Assembly (NCBI GenBank): GCA_014529385.2
Contig: CM043954.1
Location: 6,821,806 to 6,885,805 of the forward strand
From: Adiantum capillus-veneris
Taxonomy: Eukaryota; Streptophyta; Polypodiopsida; Polypodiales; Pteridaceae
DNA length: 64,000 nt
Reading direction: 5' to 3'
Each line of letters starts with the position of its first letter. Within the stretch, counting starts at the first letter, position 1. The position numbers were made by a program, and so were the translations under genes. The notes beneath the pieces were generated by a model. The model was not told the DNA's origin. It searched no databases and saw only the letters and a list, made by a program, of their open reading frames with translations. Below are positions 34,997-48,198 of the stretch, piece by piece.

Positions 34997-35854
34997 GATT
35001 ACTAAGAGAGAGCTAGAAAGACACACTGCTTAACTTGCAAAAGTTTTTTTCTTCTTTACAAGGAGGCGTGTATACCCTCTTATATTAGGACATAGATTAA
35101 AACTTCAAACGGTACATTGCCTTATACCAAAGTCAAGACAAATGGTTGATCTGATGCTAGAACCTCAAAAAACCACTCCCCACCTAGCATGGTGTCAATG
35201 ACGTGCTGGTAGTGAGCCTTCAAGTCCAGTATTACCTTGATTGAGCGTACATGTGTTGGTATGTGTGATTTGTCTTGAGGTAGGTTGTACTGATTCATGT
35301 GAAGCTTAGAGGTGCTTAGTCACTGTCCAAGCTTGTGGGAGAGGGTGGTGTTCTTTCTTGAAACAAACTCAGTGGATCCCTAGTTTCTCTAGTGAGAGTG
35401 TGAGCCAATGATTCCGTTATCTGTGCTGCAGCATTAGGTGCGACTTGAAAACTAACTGTGATAATTACCTCGGTGACTTGAGTTACCCGATTCTCAAAGT
35501 AGAATAGTGTTGATTCTCTATTGTGCAGAGCTCCTTCCATTTTGTTGTTGTTGGTTGGTTGTAGGTTACGGACATGGTTTCGACCTTCTCCTTCTTCTTC
35601 TTGGCACTTGGCCTACGTATATCCACTTGGTTTAGCGTGTTGGTTGACTCTCCCACTGCAAATCGATTACCGTTACGCCTGGCACTCGAGCTTTGATGGA
35701 TTTGCGGAGTTCGTCTAGTTGTGCTTGGAGCTCTTCTTCTTCTGTCGTCCAGTTAGCAAATCCTACTAGCCATTCATCCATTCACAATAGTTTAGGGGTT
35801 TCAGTCTTGTAAACTGAAGGGTTTCATGAAAAGATCCTCAGTGGGGGCACCAAA

Positions 35855-36053
35855 TGACGGGAGCAAAGCGAACCCCGAACCCCGACGGCCTCTAAAACAC
35901 CGGGGACCGAATGGCACGCCTCGAGCCTGTCATGGTAAAGCAAACAGGGGGCACCACCTAGCTTCAGCAGCTAGGACGCAAACAACATACCACCATAACA
36001 AAGTTTTCATCCAAGAGAGATGGATGCTTGGGAGTAATGATGAAGAGGAAGGG

Positions 36054-36106
<53 letters not shown>

Positions 36107-37376
36107 GGGAGGGGGTATAGCGGCTTAGTACTTAGGCACCACAAAAGGATGGCGAATCCGCACACCCTTCACACATACACAAGCTCACTCCAAACACAAG
36201 ACTAGGTGGCAATTCTGCACACCTCACATGGACAAAACATTGCAAGAAAACATACTCACAAAACCTTAAGCTTTATTTAGAGAATAAAGCGATGAAATGG
36301 GGAGCATAGGGTAGGGAAATGGGAAGGGAGAGAGTGGAAGAGCACATGGCAGATAGGTGGGAGTTGATGGCGAAGACTTGCACGGGGGTTATGACCATCA
36401 TCCTTCATTTAGTTGCCCTTCATCTTCCATAGCCCAAGGGTGTAGAGGTCATGCTCAAGACGAGCATGGTGATTGCGATGATGGTGATGGTGATGGTGTG
36501 GGTGTGTGCACTAGGTACACACAATGCATAGTGTACTCTTTGGTGATGTTGTGTGTGTGTTTAATGTGATGGTGACCCCTGTTTATATAGGGGAGGAGGG
36601 GGGAGAAATTCTAGAATTTAGAAATGAAGAAATCATTATCTACATAGGCCATGTGACTGTGGGCCCCACTTGTCTGGCTGTGTGTATATGTGCCAGAATA
36701 GCAGTCTCATGAGAGAGAGACTAAGAGAGAGAGATGGGTTGATGAAAAAAAGTGAGAGGTGACATGGAGAATAAAGTAATTACAAGAGGGGAGAGAGGGG
36801 AGTGTGTTCAGAGGTGAATCAGTGTGTAGATGTGTGTGAACACAAGAAAAATCAGGTAACCACCGGGTGGGGATGGGTCTGTGGGCACCTTTTTTCAATG
36901 AAACTGAGTGTGTGTGAGTGTGGGGGAGGTTATTTAGCTACAAGACAAGAGACATGGCGCCCTTTAGAGAGAGAGGGGGGTATTTGGGTCATGGGATATG
37001 ATAGGAGAGAGAAAGGGGGGGTGGGGTATACTATTTTGGAAGATAGGATAAGTTGCATGTGAGTTAGGGTGCATTATTGGTGAGTTAGAATGCATTATTG
37101 GTGAGAGGTGGGGTAGCTTGAGGGGAGAGAGAAAGGAGAAAGGACAAGGGGAAGAGAGAGGGGTTGACCTTTTGAGTGGGAAAAGGTGGGGATGGGCTGC
37201 CCCGCAGGCAAGAGGTGGCCTATTTTACCTTTCTCATATATTTACATAATCATACTTTATTTTTTTCTTACTTTTTTCCAATGCCTTTTATCACTCCCTC
37301 CCTAAGAGGGGGTTTTCATGGGGTGGGGACGAGAGAAGAGGGGTATGGGAGCTTGGTTTGTGAAAAGCCCCCATCA
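35855..37376 (-). repeat. 5' LTR of the level 2a Gypsy (long form)
   Basis: 1,522 bp, including a (GA)n tract at about 36058-36103 and a unique block of about 330 bases at 36670-36999 missing from the partner LTR. The minus-strand primer site TGGTGCCCCCACTGAGG follows it (35852-35836). Confidence 0.85.
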
Positions 37377-39223
37377 CTTTCACAACCATGATATACATGA
37401 ACTGCCAAGCATGAAACAAAAACCACTTGTGGACCTCGTGTCAAAACAACCAGCCCAATCTGAGTCCGAAAAAGCATGTAAGTCTGGCGGCAATGATCCC
37501 CCCTTGGGGTAAAACAAGCCAAGATGTAAAGTGCCACTAAGGTAGCGGAAAATCCTCTTGACAGCCTGCCAATGCTTAGACCCTGGGCTATGCATAAATC
37601 TGCTGACCTGTGAGACTGCAAACTGAATATCCGGCCTCGTGTTGCACACATAAATGAGGCAGCCAACAGTAATTTGATAAAGAGTGACATCAACAAGATC
37701 GCCATCATCATGTAGACTCAACTTCAAACCTGTTTCCATGGGAGTGGCAATAGGTTTGCAATCCTCAAGTCCAAACTTACATAGCAATGTCTCTATGTAA
37801 CTTTTCTGACCAAGGAAATACCACGATCACACTGCTTAAACTGTATGCCCAAATAATGATGCAACAACCCCAAATCTTTCATCTTGAAAGTAGCATTCAA
37901 ATCATCCTTAAATTCAACAATATGTCTCTCATTTGGTCCAGTGATCATCAAATCATCAACATAGAGAACCACAATGAGAAGTACATCACCCTCACGCTTT
38001 ACATACAATGTGCTTTCTGTTGGACTGTTACGAAAGCCTCGTTTGACCAAATGAGTGTCAGCTTTCTCATACCAAGCACGAGGAGATTGCTTCAACCCAT
38101 AAAAAGCCTTCTTACATCTGCACATGTTGTCCTCTTGTCCTTTTATGACAAAACCGCAAGGCTGCGTTACATAAACTTCCTCAAATATGTCACCATTCAA
38201 GAAAGCAGTAACAATGTCTGATTGATGTACATCCCAACCAAAATGAGCTGCCAATGCACATAGAAAACGCACAGTAGTCATGCAAAAAGTGGGAGCAAAA
38301 GTCTCTTCATAATCTATGCCTTTTTGTTGTGCATAGCCCTTTGCATTAAATTGAGCCTTATGGCGATCGATCTCACCATCCGGCTTGCGTTTCAACTTGT
38401 AAACCCACTTCGTACCAATGGCCTTTTTTCCAGGAGGCAAATGACATAAAGTCCATGTGTCATTTTCTATAAGTGCATCATATTCTGATTGCTTGGTAGC
38501 CATCGAATTTTTTGAATTCTGTGCTTCATCAAAAGACAGAGGTTCTTCAACATCATCTGATGCATAAGATGCATGGCGAGAGCTTGAATGAGTACGACTA
38601 GACAAAGGTGCATCCAATTTACTGTCACGCAAAGTGTGCACCAGCCATTTTGGCATACCTCTAGCGTGCTCATTTTCAGCCCTTTCCTCATCAAGTACAT
38701 CATGTACATCTGCATGAGTAATAGGCTGATCTGTAACATTTTCAGAAACCCCCATAGGTTGTACATTTGCCTCATTGGAACTTACATTTGTATTTCCACC
38801 ACTGAAAAGAGGCAACAAAGTGTCATAAATGTCTTGTGAGCTTTGATTACTGTCTGTAGTACATGACAACAAGGGCTGGACAAAATCTTCCACAAACACT
38901 ACATCCCGTGAAACCAAAAAACGTTTTGTTTGCGAATGGTACAACATGTAACCTTTGCTTTCAGCACTATAACCAACAAAAATACATTTGACAGCCTTGT
39001 TATCCAATTTTCTGCACTGTGTTTGTGGCACCAAAGCATATGCCAAACAACCAAAAACACGCATGTGCTCAATAGAAGGCTTTCTATCATGCCATGCTTC
39101 ATATGGAGTAATAGACTGTAGAGCCTTCGTAGGACACCTGTTTAGTACATAAGTGGCACACATGATGGCCTCAAGCCAAAAACAATGCAGCAAAGCTTGA
39201 CTTTTGACCATACATCGTGCCAT
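37377..39223 (-). pseudogene. Integrase tail, RT and first half of RNase H of the level 1 Copia
   Basis: This 476-residue frame (39223-37793) starts in the integrase tail (LEAIMCATYVLNRCPTKAL) and includes the RT: KWVYKLKRKPDGEIDRHKAQ, FGWDVHQSDIVTAFLNGDIF, AFYGLKQSPRAWY and IVVLYVDDLMITG (the catalytic pair is intact). A frame change near 37790 leads to IYVCNTRPDIQFAVSQVSRFM and FSDSDWAGCFDTRSTSGFCF (RNase H start). It reaches a stop after SSCISWL, four bases before the level 2a insertion. Confidence 0.85.
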
Positions 39224-39672
39224 TTCCGTAAGTGACCTGTTTTCCTCTCAACAAAACCATTTTGTTGAGGTGTATAAGGCACTGTACATTGGTGTTTTAT
39301 CCCATGACTAGCCAGAAATGCATTGAATTCATGAGACATATACTCCCCCCCTCGATCGGAACGGAGGGTGTCCATAGTACATTTCGAGACATTTTCAGCC
39401 ATAGCCAAAAATTGTTTGAAGCACATAAAAACTTCGGACTACGCTTTAAGCGGAAATACCCATGCATGCTTGGAGTAATCATCAATGAAAGTCACGAAGT
39501 AAAGGTAATTGCCCAAGGACAGAGTTTGCATGGGCCCACAAACATCACTATGCACAAGCTGCAACCTGCATGTGGCCCGAACTAAACCATCCTTTGAAAA
39601 CTTAGAACGCTGCATCTTCCCCAAAATACAGCCTTCACAAACATGTTTGACAGGTGCGTCAAGCGGCGGCAA
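39142..39672 (-). pseudogene. Integrase of the level 1 Copia, in two pieces
   Basis: HVCEGCILGKMQRSKF completes the zinc box. LVHSDVCGPMQTLSLGNYLY and TFIDDYSKHAWVFPLK carry the first catalytic Asp, and the frame stops at 39439. The next piece has LRSDRGGEYMSHEFNAFL (second Asp) and PYTPQQNGFVERK (Glu). All three catalytic residues are present, but the gene is broken by a stop and a frame change. Confidence 0.8.
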
Positions 39673-39693
39673 AGAAGCAATTATATCAGATTT

Positions 39694-40809
39694 CTACAAA
39701 CGCAACAAACTGGCAAAATTCAGATGACCAAAACGTGCATGCCAAAGTTTTGCATCTGAAATATCCCTTGAATCTGCAACAGCATTTGCAAAATTTTGTC
39801 CACACTTGTCACACAAAGTGAGCTTATACATCCCACGGCACAAAAGGCCAGATGCAACAATCTCATCACCAAAACTGAGATCATGAACTGTACATCTGTC
39901 ATCCACAAATTTGACTACAAGTCCAAGTCTAGCAAGTGCGGAGAGACAAGAGATTCTTCTTGATCCCAGGTACATAAAGTGCATCAGGCCATTTGCAGCA
40001 GTAAGCACAATCTTTCCAACTCCCTGAACCGGATAAGAGGCATTGTTGGCACAAGTGACTGAATTCCCGTGAGGGACAGACTCGAGAGAGGTGAACAATT
40101 TACGATGTGAGGTAATGTGCTTTGTAGCACCACTATCGAAATACCACACATGTGAATCTGCAGCAACAACTGACAAGCATGCATCATGGATAGCAGGATT
40201 GTAAGTGCACTCTGCGCTAAAAGTCCATTCTGCATCAACATCAGCAACATAGTCTCCTTTCACAGAAGACTCAACAATGGTTGCAATTGTAGTGGAACCA
40301 GCATTTGCAGTGGAACCAACCTCTTTTTTCTTAGCCTCTTTGGCCTTCAACTTAGGACACGACTTGATCAGGTGATCATTAGCTTTACAATAATGGCAAC
40401 GCATTTTCTTTTTGCCCTTATCACCAGAATTTCCAGACGAATTGCTGCCAGCAGAAGCATTAGGAACATAATTTTTTCCACTCGCAGCAGAACCATAAAA
40501 AGTGATTATATTGCTGTTACCACCCTTTCTCTGAGAAGCAATAAAAGCCTGTTCAACTGCACGCTGCCTAGTCCTGTTTTTTCAGGAAAGTGACTCTTGC
40601 AACAACAATGTGCATAATGCATCAAACTTGACAACTTCAGGATTTCCTTGGGTCATCAGTCTCCAAGTACTAGCAAAAGTCTGATAGGAATCTGGTAAGG
40701 CATCAAGAACAGTCTGCACAAGGGAACTGTCTGAAATGACTTGACTTGCAGAAATAAGTTGCTCATTAATATCCTTGACACTAGCAAGGAAAGTGTCCAT
40801 ATCATCTTC
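39694..40809 (-). pseudogene. Gag C-terminal part, zinc knuckle and protease of the level 1 Copia
   Basis: 40809-40582 continues gag (DMDTFLASVKDINEQLISAS, then VLDALPDSYQTFASTW). A single knuckle CHYCKANDHLIKSC sits at about 40400. The protease has VWYFDSGATKHIT (the D-S-G triad is intact), followed by the pre-integrase box LWHARFGHLNF. A stop after LLQESLS and frame changes separate gag from the knuckle segment. Confidence 0.8.
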
Positions 40810-41130
40810 TGTTAACCCTCACGGCTCACGGACACCCTATCACCTACGACGGACGTTCTAACCTACGCCGGACATTGTATTATTTATTTGGTAGAGTTAG
40901 GTACCGGGCTTGTCGGTCCAATAGGAAAAGGGTAAGAGTGATCGCCGATGAGAGGCGCACTCTAATTGGAACATTCAAGGGATTAGTTGGCTAAGCATGG
41001 GCGCCCAAGTGTGAATGGGGCGAGCTCATATAAAAGTCAACTAAACCTAAAATTCACTCATTCTCTCATTTGTGCAATAGAAGAGTGCTCTTGCTCCATC
41101 TCCATCTCCATCTTCTTCTTCTTCACCTCC

Positions 41131-41227
<97 letters not shown>

Positions 41228-41445
41228 CGATCGAGCATTACGAAGGCACGGCGACGGCGAAGCGGCGGCTCCTTCTTCTTCACGGCGAGGAATCCTCCAC
41301 GAAGCAAGCGTAGAGCGGTGAGTGACACACCATCGCCTTCTTTGAGCTTACTAGTTTAGGCTTGTTGTGTGCTTGGAGCCATTTGCGGCTCGCACACGGT
41401 GTATCGGCAAGTTCCTTGCATTGACACGTGCGACATACGCGCACA
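40810..41445 (+). repeat. 5' LTR of RT-less element copy B
   Basis: Begins TGTTAACCCTCACGG and ends GCGCACA. A TATA element (CATATAAAAG) lies at 41028-41037. A (GT)n tract (41132-41168) is followed by a (GA)n tract (to 41223). Compared with copy A it has an extra CCTACG...GGACGTTCTAA unit near the start. Confidence 0.9.
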
Positions 41446-41449
41446 TTTT

Positions 41450-41466
41450 TGGCGCCGTTGCCAGGG
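41450..41466 (+). other. Primer-binding site of copy B
   Basis: TGGCGCCGTTGCCAGGG, four bases after the LTR end. It matches the form used by many plant Gypsy elements. Confidence 0.8.
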
Positions 41467-42255
41467 AATGCCATACATGAAGCTCGGGTAGCACTCTGTG
41501 CTTCTCCGTGGTGCAATTTCTATTGTAGGAAAGGTAAGGAAGGAGTGTGTGTGTGTTGAGAAGAGGGATTTGGTGTTATACTGTGTGTTTTTTTTGTTGA
41601 TGGAGTTTTCTAAGGTTCTGTGTTTATTCTCTGTGTATTAAGGTAGTTAGTTTTCTTTGTTAATAGAGATTTCAAGGTTCTGTGTTTATTCTCTGTGTAT
41701 TAAGGTAGTTAGTTTCTGTGTACAGTAAGTAGGAAGTAGATTAGTGAGAGTTAATAGAGTGTGTTAGTGTGTAAGAGTAGGTATATTAGTTAGAAGTAGG
41801 TAGATAGAGTGTGTGTGTGCTCTCGCGCAGGCCGCGACGACCTTATCCTTAAATAAAAAAATTTTAAAAAATAAAAAATTAATTTTTTTTTTAAATAAAA
41901 AATTTTAAAGGTAGAACCGGGATCGGGAATATCTCCTAGACCCAAGCCCAGACCCAAACCCAAGCTCACACTCAGGCCTAGGCCTCAGTCGCCTTTAAAA
42001 AAAAATGAATTTTAGCTTCACACGTAGCTAAAAATTGATTTTTTGAGATCAACGGAACGTCAGATGCCCGAAAATTGTGCTGTAAAGCACAAAACGACCC
42101 TCTAAGTGATACGCTCGTTTCGAGCTATCACACACTTTAATAAAAAAAAATCAAACATTAAAAAACATTGAAAAAACATCAAAAACAAGAAAAAATCAAG
42201 TAAAAAACGGGGTGCAAAACACCCACAAAACAAAGAAAGTAACCTTTCAGAGTAC
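41467..42255 (+). other. 5' leader of copy B, non-coding
   Basis: No ORF. It contains two near-copies of a TTCTCTGTGTATTAAGGTAGTTAG segment (41630-41655 and 41690-41714), an A/T-only block (41850-41910), and sequence matching the leader of copy A (22320-23000) in reverse. Confidence 0.7.
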
Positions 42256-45134
42256 TTGCCGACACTTGTAGGGCACCCAAAGCACATGTATCTACGCTCT
42301 GGTCATGTGCTAGAGTCCGAACAACTAGCTAGTGCTTCGATTTACGGGGGTACTCACTATCCTTCCACGCTAGGGTCTACGCCCTCGGCGGGGACCCAAG
42401 GTAGTGCAACCCAAGACCCAAATATAGCGGCTAGCGACTCTTCCTCTGACTAGGATATTATGGAAGAGCATCTTACACAAAGCCCCGGGGGAACAAATGA
42501 AACCGTACCTAGCTGGGCCCAACAACCTGGAACTCGTGTTTTTAGCCATTTGATGGAAACTTTTAGTAGAGCTACGCGCTCTGAACCTACGGCTAGTGAA
42601 GTAAACAAAGGGGGTGGGGAAGTAGAATCACCATTCACATCTCCTGTAGAGCCCACACTCCCTCAGAGTGTCCACGTGGACATTCTACCTACCTCATTTA
42701 ATGAGGGCCCTACCGAGCTACCACCTATCAAAGTCGCCTCTAAGGTAGCGGTGACTAAAAGTCAAAACACGGGAAGCAACATTGCATCCACCTCACGGCA
42801 ACCCTCTAGTACACCAAGTTTGGACGGGGTATTTCTCAATGAAAATTGGGAATATGACCTACACACAGAGACTTTGACCGACCTATACATGGGCTACACA
42901 TACCATGTGGGTTGGTTAGAAGTTGTACAATCCACATCTAGTGCCACTAGTCTAGAGGAACAACAACACATGATCTGCAATGTCATCCATAGGATTATCC
43001 AGTCCGAGAGGCAAAATCGAGGAATAAACATACCTTCGACGGGTCCTGTGCGATTTTTAGACACGGGCAAAGGGAAACAACCCACTCTATCACAAATGGA
43101 GACTCCCCCAGTGAGTCCCCTCGATCCCCCATATGTTGTTTCGCCAGGGGTCTCAATGCAATCTGAGCCCACAAGTGATGACTTTACTTTTCCAAGTCTA
43201 GCTCATCTTTCCCTTGATGACACCACGGATACCATGCCTACCCCAATGATGGGCATGCCAAGAAACACACCATGGAACTCATTTGTTAGTAAAGCACCGC
43301 TACATGGTAGCTCAATGCCTGCAATAGTACCTACAAGTGCGTACCAATCGTATGCACCTATGGGTCCACGTACTCATGTAGTCCCTACCCCTTCCATTGT
43401 TTCAACTACCTATGCGCCACAACCACAATACACAAGTTCTTATTTCCATGGGACTATACCGGCTAGCATTAGCATGTCACATCCGGCGTCTGCTATGCCT
43501 AGGGCCACTCATATGAACTATGGACCACCACATGGGACAACATCGTACCCAACGTGGAACCCAAGGGCTTCCTATGCGCCAAGACCAATGCCAATACCTA
43601 CTCCATATGTAGCCTCTGGAGCGCCTTCACCCACGGTGCCTGCTCACTTAGGTGACTTGGCAACATTTGCTCAAGCTATCGGTCGATCTATTGCTGAGAA
43701 TATGCGTAACACGCCTGATAGAGAGCCTAGAAGTAAGGCAGTACAAATAGCCAAGCTCACACAAAAATTTAGTGGAGACGGGGATGTGAGAAAGCATATC
43801 GAAGTGTTTGAACAAATATGCGATTCTCTAGGAGAACACAATGACCTACATAAGAGCAATGCTTTAAGCCTAACCTTAAGTGGAAAGGCTAGGGATTGGT
43901 ATAGAACCCTAAGGGTGGAAGAAAAAACGATTTACCCTAGGAGACTGTTCTTAAAGGAATACATACGAGAGGGAGTGCTTTGGGGTGTAGCCTCTCAGCT
44001 CCAGAAAGCCCAACGAGAGGAAGGAGAGTCGGTGAGAGACTTTATAAGTCGCTTGAAGCATTTGAATTCTCGTTGTAATCCAAATGAGCGCTTCAACAAT
44101 AACCAATTGCTTGATAGATTAGGGGGTTACGACATGAGCATATCTACAATGGCCTAGTCATTAGAGGTATCACCACTTGGGAAGCAGTCACCACCAATGC
44201 GATCCAATTGGAGGATAATTTAATGATTCAAGGAGAAAGAGTGTCTGTTGAGCCTAAATCTATTAGCTCGCAAGCATCATGGCATCAACCAATGACCCTA
44301 AATCCTATTGCTAAGGAGCCAAATATATCTGAGATGACTTTAGCAGATCTCACCAAGGCTATTCAAGAGAGTCTTAGAGAAAATCGTGCTCCGCAAAACA
44401 ATCATATGTATCCAAGAAGGGAGCAGCAATGGTGCTCAGTATGCTATGGACCGCATGGTACCTGTGAATGCCCTACTTTTAGAGTAAAATTCAATGGGAA
44501 CTGCAATGCATGTGGGAGGTATGGTCATCAAGCTAAGGATTGCATAGTATTTAAGCATGCGATGGCCAATAGACCAACCTTAGCATAGACAGACACACCT
44601 CGAGTGCCTGCATTGATGCCGGCCCCACCTCTTGAACAAACATCACAACATATGGTACATAGGACCCAAAATGTTGTTCAAACAACACCCTTACCACCTC
44701 CAGTGCTAGGACCGCAACCACCACATCCGAGAATCACTTCTGTGAATCAAGTGGGTTGTGAGTCATCTATTTCTTGTTTGGAAGGCTATGAGGAAGATAT
44801 AGATCCTAATACTGCCTATGGGATGGATGTGCTTGAAGAAAGTCCACAATACTACATGGAGGACTATTGGGGACAAGTCAAACCTGTATATCAAGTAGCT
44901 GCTCTTGCGGCAAGAGTCCAAAATATCTATTACACCGCTAAGAGACCACCTCTTCAATGCTATGAGTGTGGAGGTCCACATCGTGTAGCCGAGTGTCCTA
45001 TTAGGCTACAAAAGAACGCCACACTAATGCAAACCAATCAAGCGAGTACGTCTACAATGCCGATACTCATGTGTAATCGATGTGGCATAGATCATTTGAT
45101 TGCCCAATGTCAAAATAATCCAAATGCAAAATAA
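42256..45134 (+). pseudogene. Gag and four-knuckle nucleocapsid region of copy B
   Basis: The frame opens with MYLRSGHVLES. A stop at about 42451 interrupts the Ser/Asp-rich segment. 42460-44157 holds the linker and gag core (KFSGDGDVRKHIEVFEQICD, LTLSGKARDWYRTL). After two frame changes, 44208-44588 has CSVCYGPHGTCEC and CNACGRYGHQAKDC, and 44604-45134 has CYECGGPHRVAEC and CNRCGIDHLIAQC. The four knuckles are kept although the frame is broken, as in copy A. Confidence 0.8.
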
Positions 45135-46907
45135 TCCAAATTCAAACATACTCACACGATCGATGCTCCAAAAACAAAATTATATTCTTGAGGAAAGGGA
45201 CACGGCATCAATTGCCCAATCTCAGAAAAAGAAGAAAACACGAAGAAAGAGATCGCAAAAAGCAGCGAAGTCAGACCCCAGTTCAAAGACCAACATAGGG
45301 ACTGGTGACGACCCCGTATATATGAACGACGGTGAAGAAGATTTTGATTCAGGTGAAACCATGGAGACCAAAACGACCACTAACATAGAAACCAACAAGG
45401 AAGATCTTCATGAGCCACAATGGCCAGGATCCAAAAAGAAGATAGGAACTTACCCAAACCCATCAGAGGAGATTGAGCGAGTCAATCAATTAAGGAGTTT
45501 GGTAGAAGATACCCAAAGGGATCTAGAACCAGCACCTAGGAAGATCCAGATTACAGACACCGTGTTCCCTACGCAACAACAACCTCACCAGGTCCATAGA
45601 CCCTTGGACATACCTAGTGTCATCCAAGAAGAAATTGACTTAAAGTCAAAGTGGGCATACTCACTTCTTGATGGAAAGAATGTTTACAGAGGGACTACTT
45701 GATCCTATCGAAGAAATAGAGATCCCATCTTCCCCATGTCAAGGGACTCAAGGCCAAAAGGTGCCGTTAAACATTGCCAAATTGATGGATTTCGTGTCTT
45801 CAGAAGTTAGAACCACCATCATGTCCAAACTATATAAAGACCCCGAGCTAGTCTCAGCTCTTCGAGCCTTCCTCAATGGAGAACTAAAGTTTGGGCTACC
45901 ACAATTTGCACAGATGGATGGAGCTGGGGAGATGCCAATAGAGGAGCAATACATAGATCCACAACCCAACCTAGATGAGAACCTTGTTATAGAAATACCT
46001 GTTAACAAGTTGGGACAATACTTTGAGGGTGATGAATCGCGACCATACCAATCACTACTAAGGGATTAACTGTGAAGGGAATCCTTGATGGTGGCGCTGG
46101 GGTTAGCATTGTGACTAAAAATTGCTGGGAAACTATGGGAAGACCTCACCTTGCGACCACAACCATAGTAGTGAAGATGTCCAATGGGTCTATTGTTAAA
46201 CCTATTGGGATGCTAGAAGATCTCAAGATCAAGGTCTTTGGACATAAAATAAGGATTACCTTTATTGTTATGGATTTCTCCAAACACACTATGGCATCGG
46301 AGATGATCTTAGGACGTGCTTTCATGAGGGAAGCAAAAATGGTGCATGACTGGTCTAAAAACCATGTCTACTTGCAGTTCCAAGATTCTGTCATTCGAGT
46401 GGATCTTGTGACTGGTTGAGCACATCCTCTAGGAAACAGGTTTATAATTGATCATAGATCTGACACCACAGTTCACTCGGCCCCATTGCAGTATTGTTAC
46501 ACGTGTAAAGCGGACACTGATGTTGGGGAAGATTCTCCTTATATGGATGTACTACCTAGGATGACTGAGTCGGACAGTGTGGATTGGGTCCACCTAGCAG
46601 CAACCATATACACTTGGGGAAATAGGGGGACGACCTGGGTAACACCTGAGGGGGATGAAATGCCACCTCTCATACCCTTAAATATGCTACAAGCAATGCA
46701 TACAACTTTTGACAAGATTCATCCTAATATAATGAAGAAAACATACAAGTGGGTCCCTAAAGCTTCTCTAGCGACCATAGCTAGTGCTAAAAAACAGAAG
46801 CCTTGTAAGAAACGTCCCACTTGCTCCAAGAAATACAAGGAAACGTGGCGTTGGATTCCTAAACGACTATTGGAAGCCCAAGGCTACCATCAAGGAAATG
46901 ATCAAAT
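45100..46907 (+). pseudogene. Retropepsin-like domain and start of the W-[VI]-P-K region of copy B
   Basis: A basic linker (45100-45702) is followed by an acidic helical segment (AKLMDFVSSEVRTTIMSKLY). The protease piece (46072-46419) reads KGILDGGAGVSIVTKNCWE, with the catalytic Asp kept (copy A has His), then MASEMILGRAFMREAKMV. 46486-46907 has TYKWVPKASL and WRWIPKRLLEAQGYHQGN before the inserted Copia. Stops after 45702 and 46419, and a frame change near 46040 just before the protease, break it. Confidence 0.75.
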
Positions 46908-47099
46908 TGTTTTGGTATAAAGCCCAATGTAGTCGCCCAGGTAAGTGGGCGGGCCGCCAGGTATGTACACATATTCTTTTGTAAAAACCTAATAAGAACT
47001 CAGTATGCTCTACACATTACAGTAGAGCGAGTTCACCATATCGTCGTGCTCTTCTTCTCGCAATCTCTCTCACGTCGCACTTCCGCTCGTACTCCTTCA
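46908..47099 (+). repeat. 5' LTR of the level 3 Copia
   Basis: 192 bp, TG...CA. A two-base spacer separates it from the primer site. The tail (47052-47099) is the part that appears inverted at the other end of the element. Confidence 0.9.
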
Positions 47100-47101
47100 A
47101 C

Positions 47102-47113
47102 TGGTATCAGAGC
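47102..47113 (+). other. tRNA-iMet primer-binding site of the level 3 Copia
   Basis: TGGTATCAGAGC, two bases after the LTR. Confidence 0.9.
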
Positions 47114-48198
47114 TCAGATCGAGGCTCGGGGCAGCACTGTAGGAGGCTAGAGTCACCAGCTCAGATTGGAGTCAAATTCGACAAGCAAAGACACGGCCCC
47201 AAATCTTGTGGGCAAGCCCGTAGGACTTGGTGTGCTCAGAAATTCATTCTGAGGTCATCTCGGTTACCGTTCGGCTTCGACAAGGTTTTGCGCATGCCAT
47301 TTTTGACTACGTGGTCTCGGCAGGTGCAGATCCGACTCTGCAAATTTGGGGTTTTCGGCCTACGACTGCAGGTGCTGAGGATATCGACACTCCCAGAGTG
47401 TTGATTTGTGGCTGTCTACACATCGAAGGACGGCTCACAGTTCTTGGAGCCGTGTCACATACGACACGGGCGCATCTACACACAGACTGTAGGCGACATC
47501 CACTAGTTCATCAGGTAGCTTGTGTTTGCTGCTTGATATTCCAGATTTCATCCTGACATTGCAGGTACTTCCACATGGGATGTATTGTCAGAGATGATGT
47601 ATGTTTGTTGAGGGTTTGCTGGTTGTGAGTCACGCAGCAAACAACCACCGCAGCGGTTACAACATATAGTGGGAAATTTGTGGATGTATGACTTTGTGGG
47701 AAGTCTATGTACTGTCAGATTTACTGCAGCCTTTGTTGAGGGTAGAGTGAGGTTTTATTGAGCTGGGGGATTCTCGAATGTTGAGATCCTTTCGGTGATA
47801 CAGGTCTTGGAGCGATCCCTCGAGCACCCTTAGATAGGCAGCTAGGATGTATTGACTGTGAGTTAGACAGTTGGGATTGCATCTTTGCTTTACTTCCGTT
47901 AAGGCATTGTCGCAGTCTATGCTTACAGGACAGTGATAGGACAGTCAGAGACAGTACAGGTGCAGGACAGGTTTACCCACAACTTACAGTGTTAGAGAGA
48001 CAATGGTTTTTTGAGCTGTTTTTTGGTCTGTTTTTTAGTACACCAGAGCCATTTTACAAAGGAGACTCTGTCAAAATTTATGCAGAATCTAAAGCTTTCT
48101 TGGTTCATTTGACAGGTTGATATTGGTTCAGAGGTCAGTTTACAGGGGAAACTCTGCCAAATCTTTCCCAGGAAAGTAAACCACTGTGAAGCGTAGCT
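47114..48198 (+). other. Leader of the level 3 Copia, non-coding
   Basis: About 1.1 kb between primer site and gag ATG with no recognisable coding sequence. One 109-residue ORF (47227-47556) has no known features. Confidence 0.6.

Larger units (their letters stand above)
28456..37376 (-). mobile_element. Tat-like Gypsy with dual RNase H (level 2a)
   Basis: LTRs are at 28456-29727 and 35855-37376 (plus-strand TGACGGGAGC ... GCCCCCATCA). The flanking CTTT is duplicated (28452-28455 and 37377-37380), a 4-bp match. The order gag, protease, RT, RNase H, second RNase H, integrase is Gypsy; a second RNase H is a mark of the plant Tat lineage. It is inserted in the RNase H gene of the level 1 Copia in the same orientation. 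Confidence 0.85.

Noticed and set aside
41850-41910. A/T-only block as a replication origin or matrix attachment site
   Set aside because: It is leader sequence of copy B, and nothing in the sequence supports such a role.
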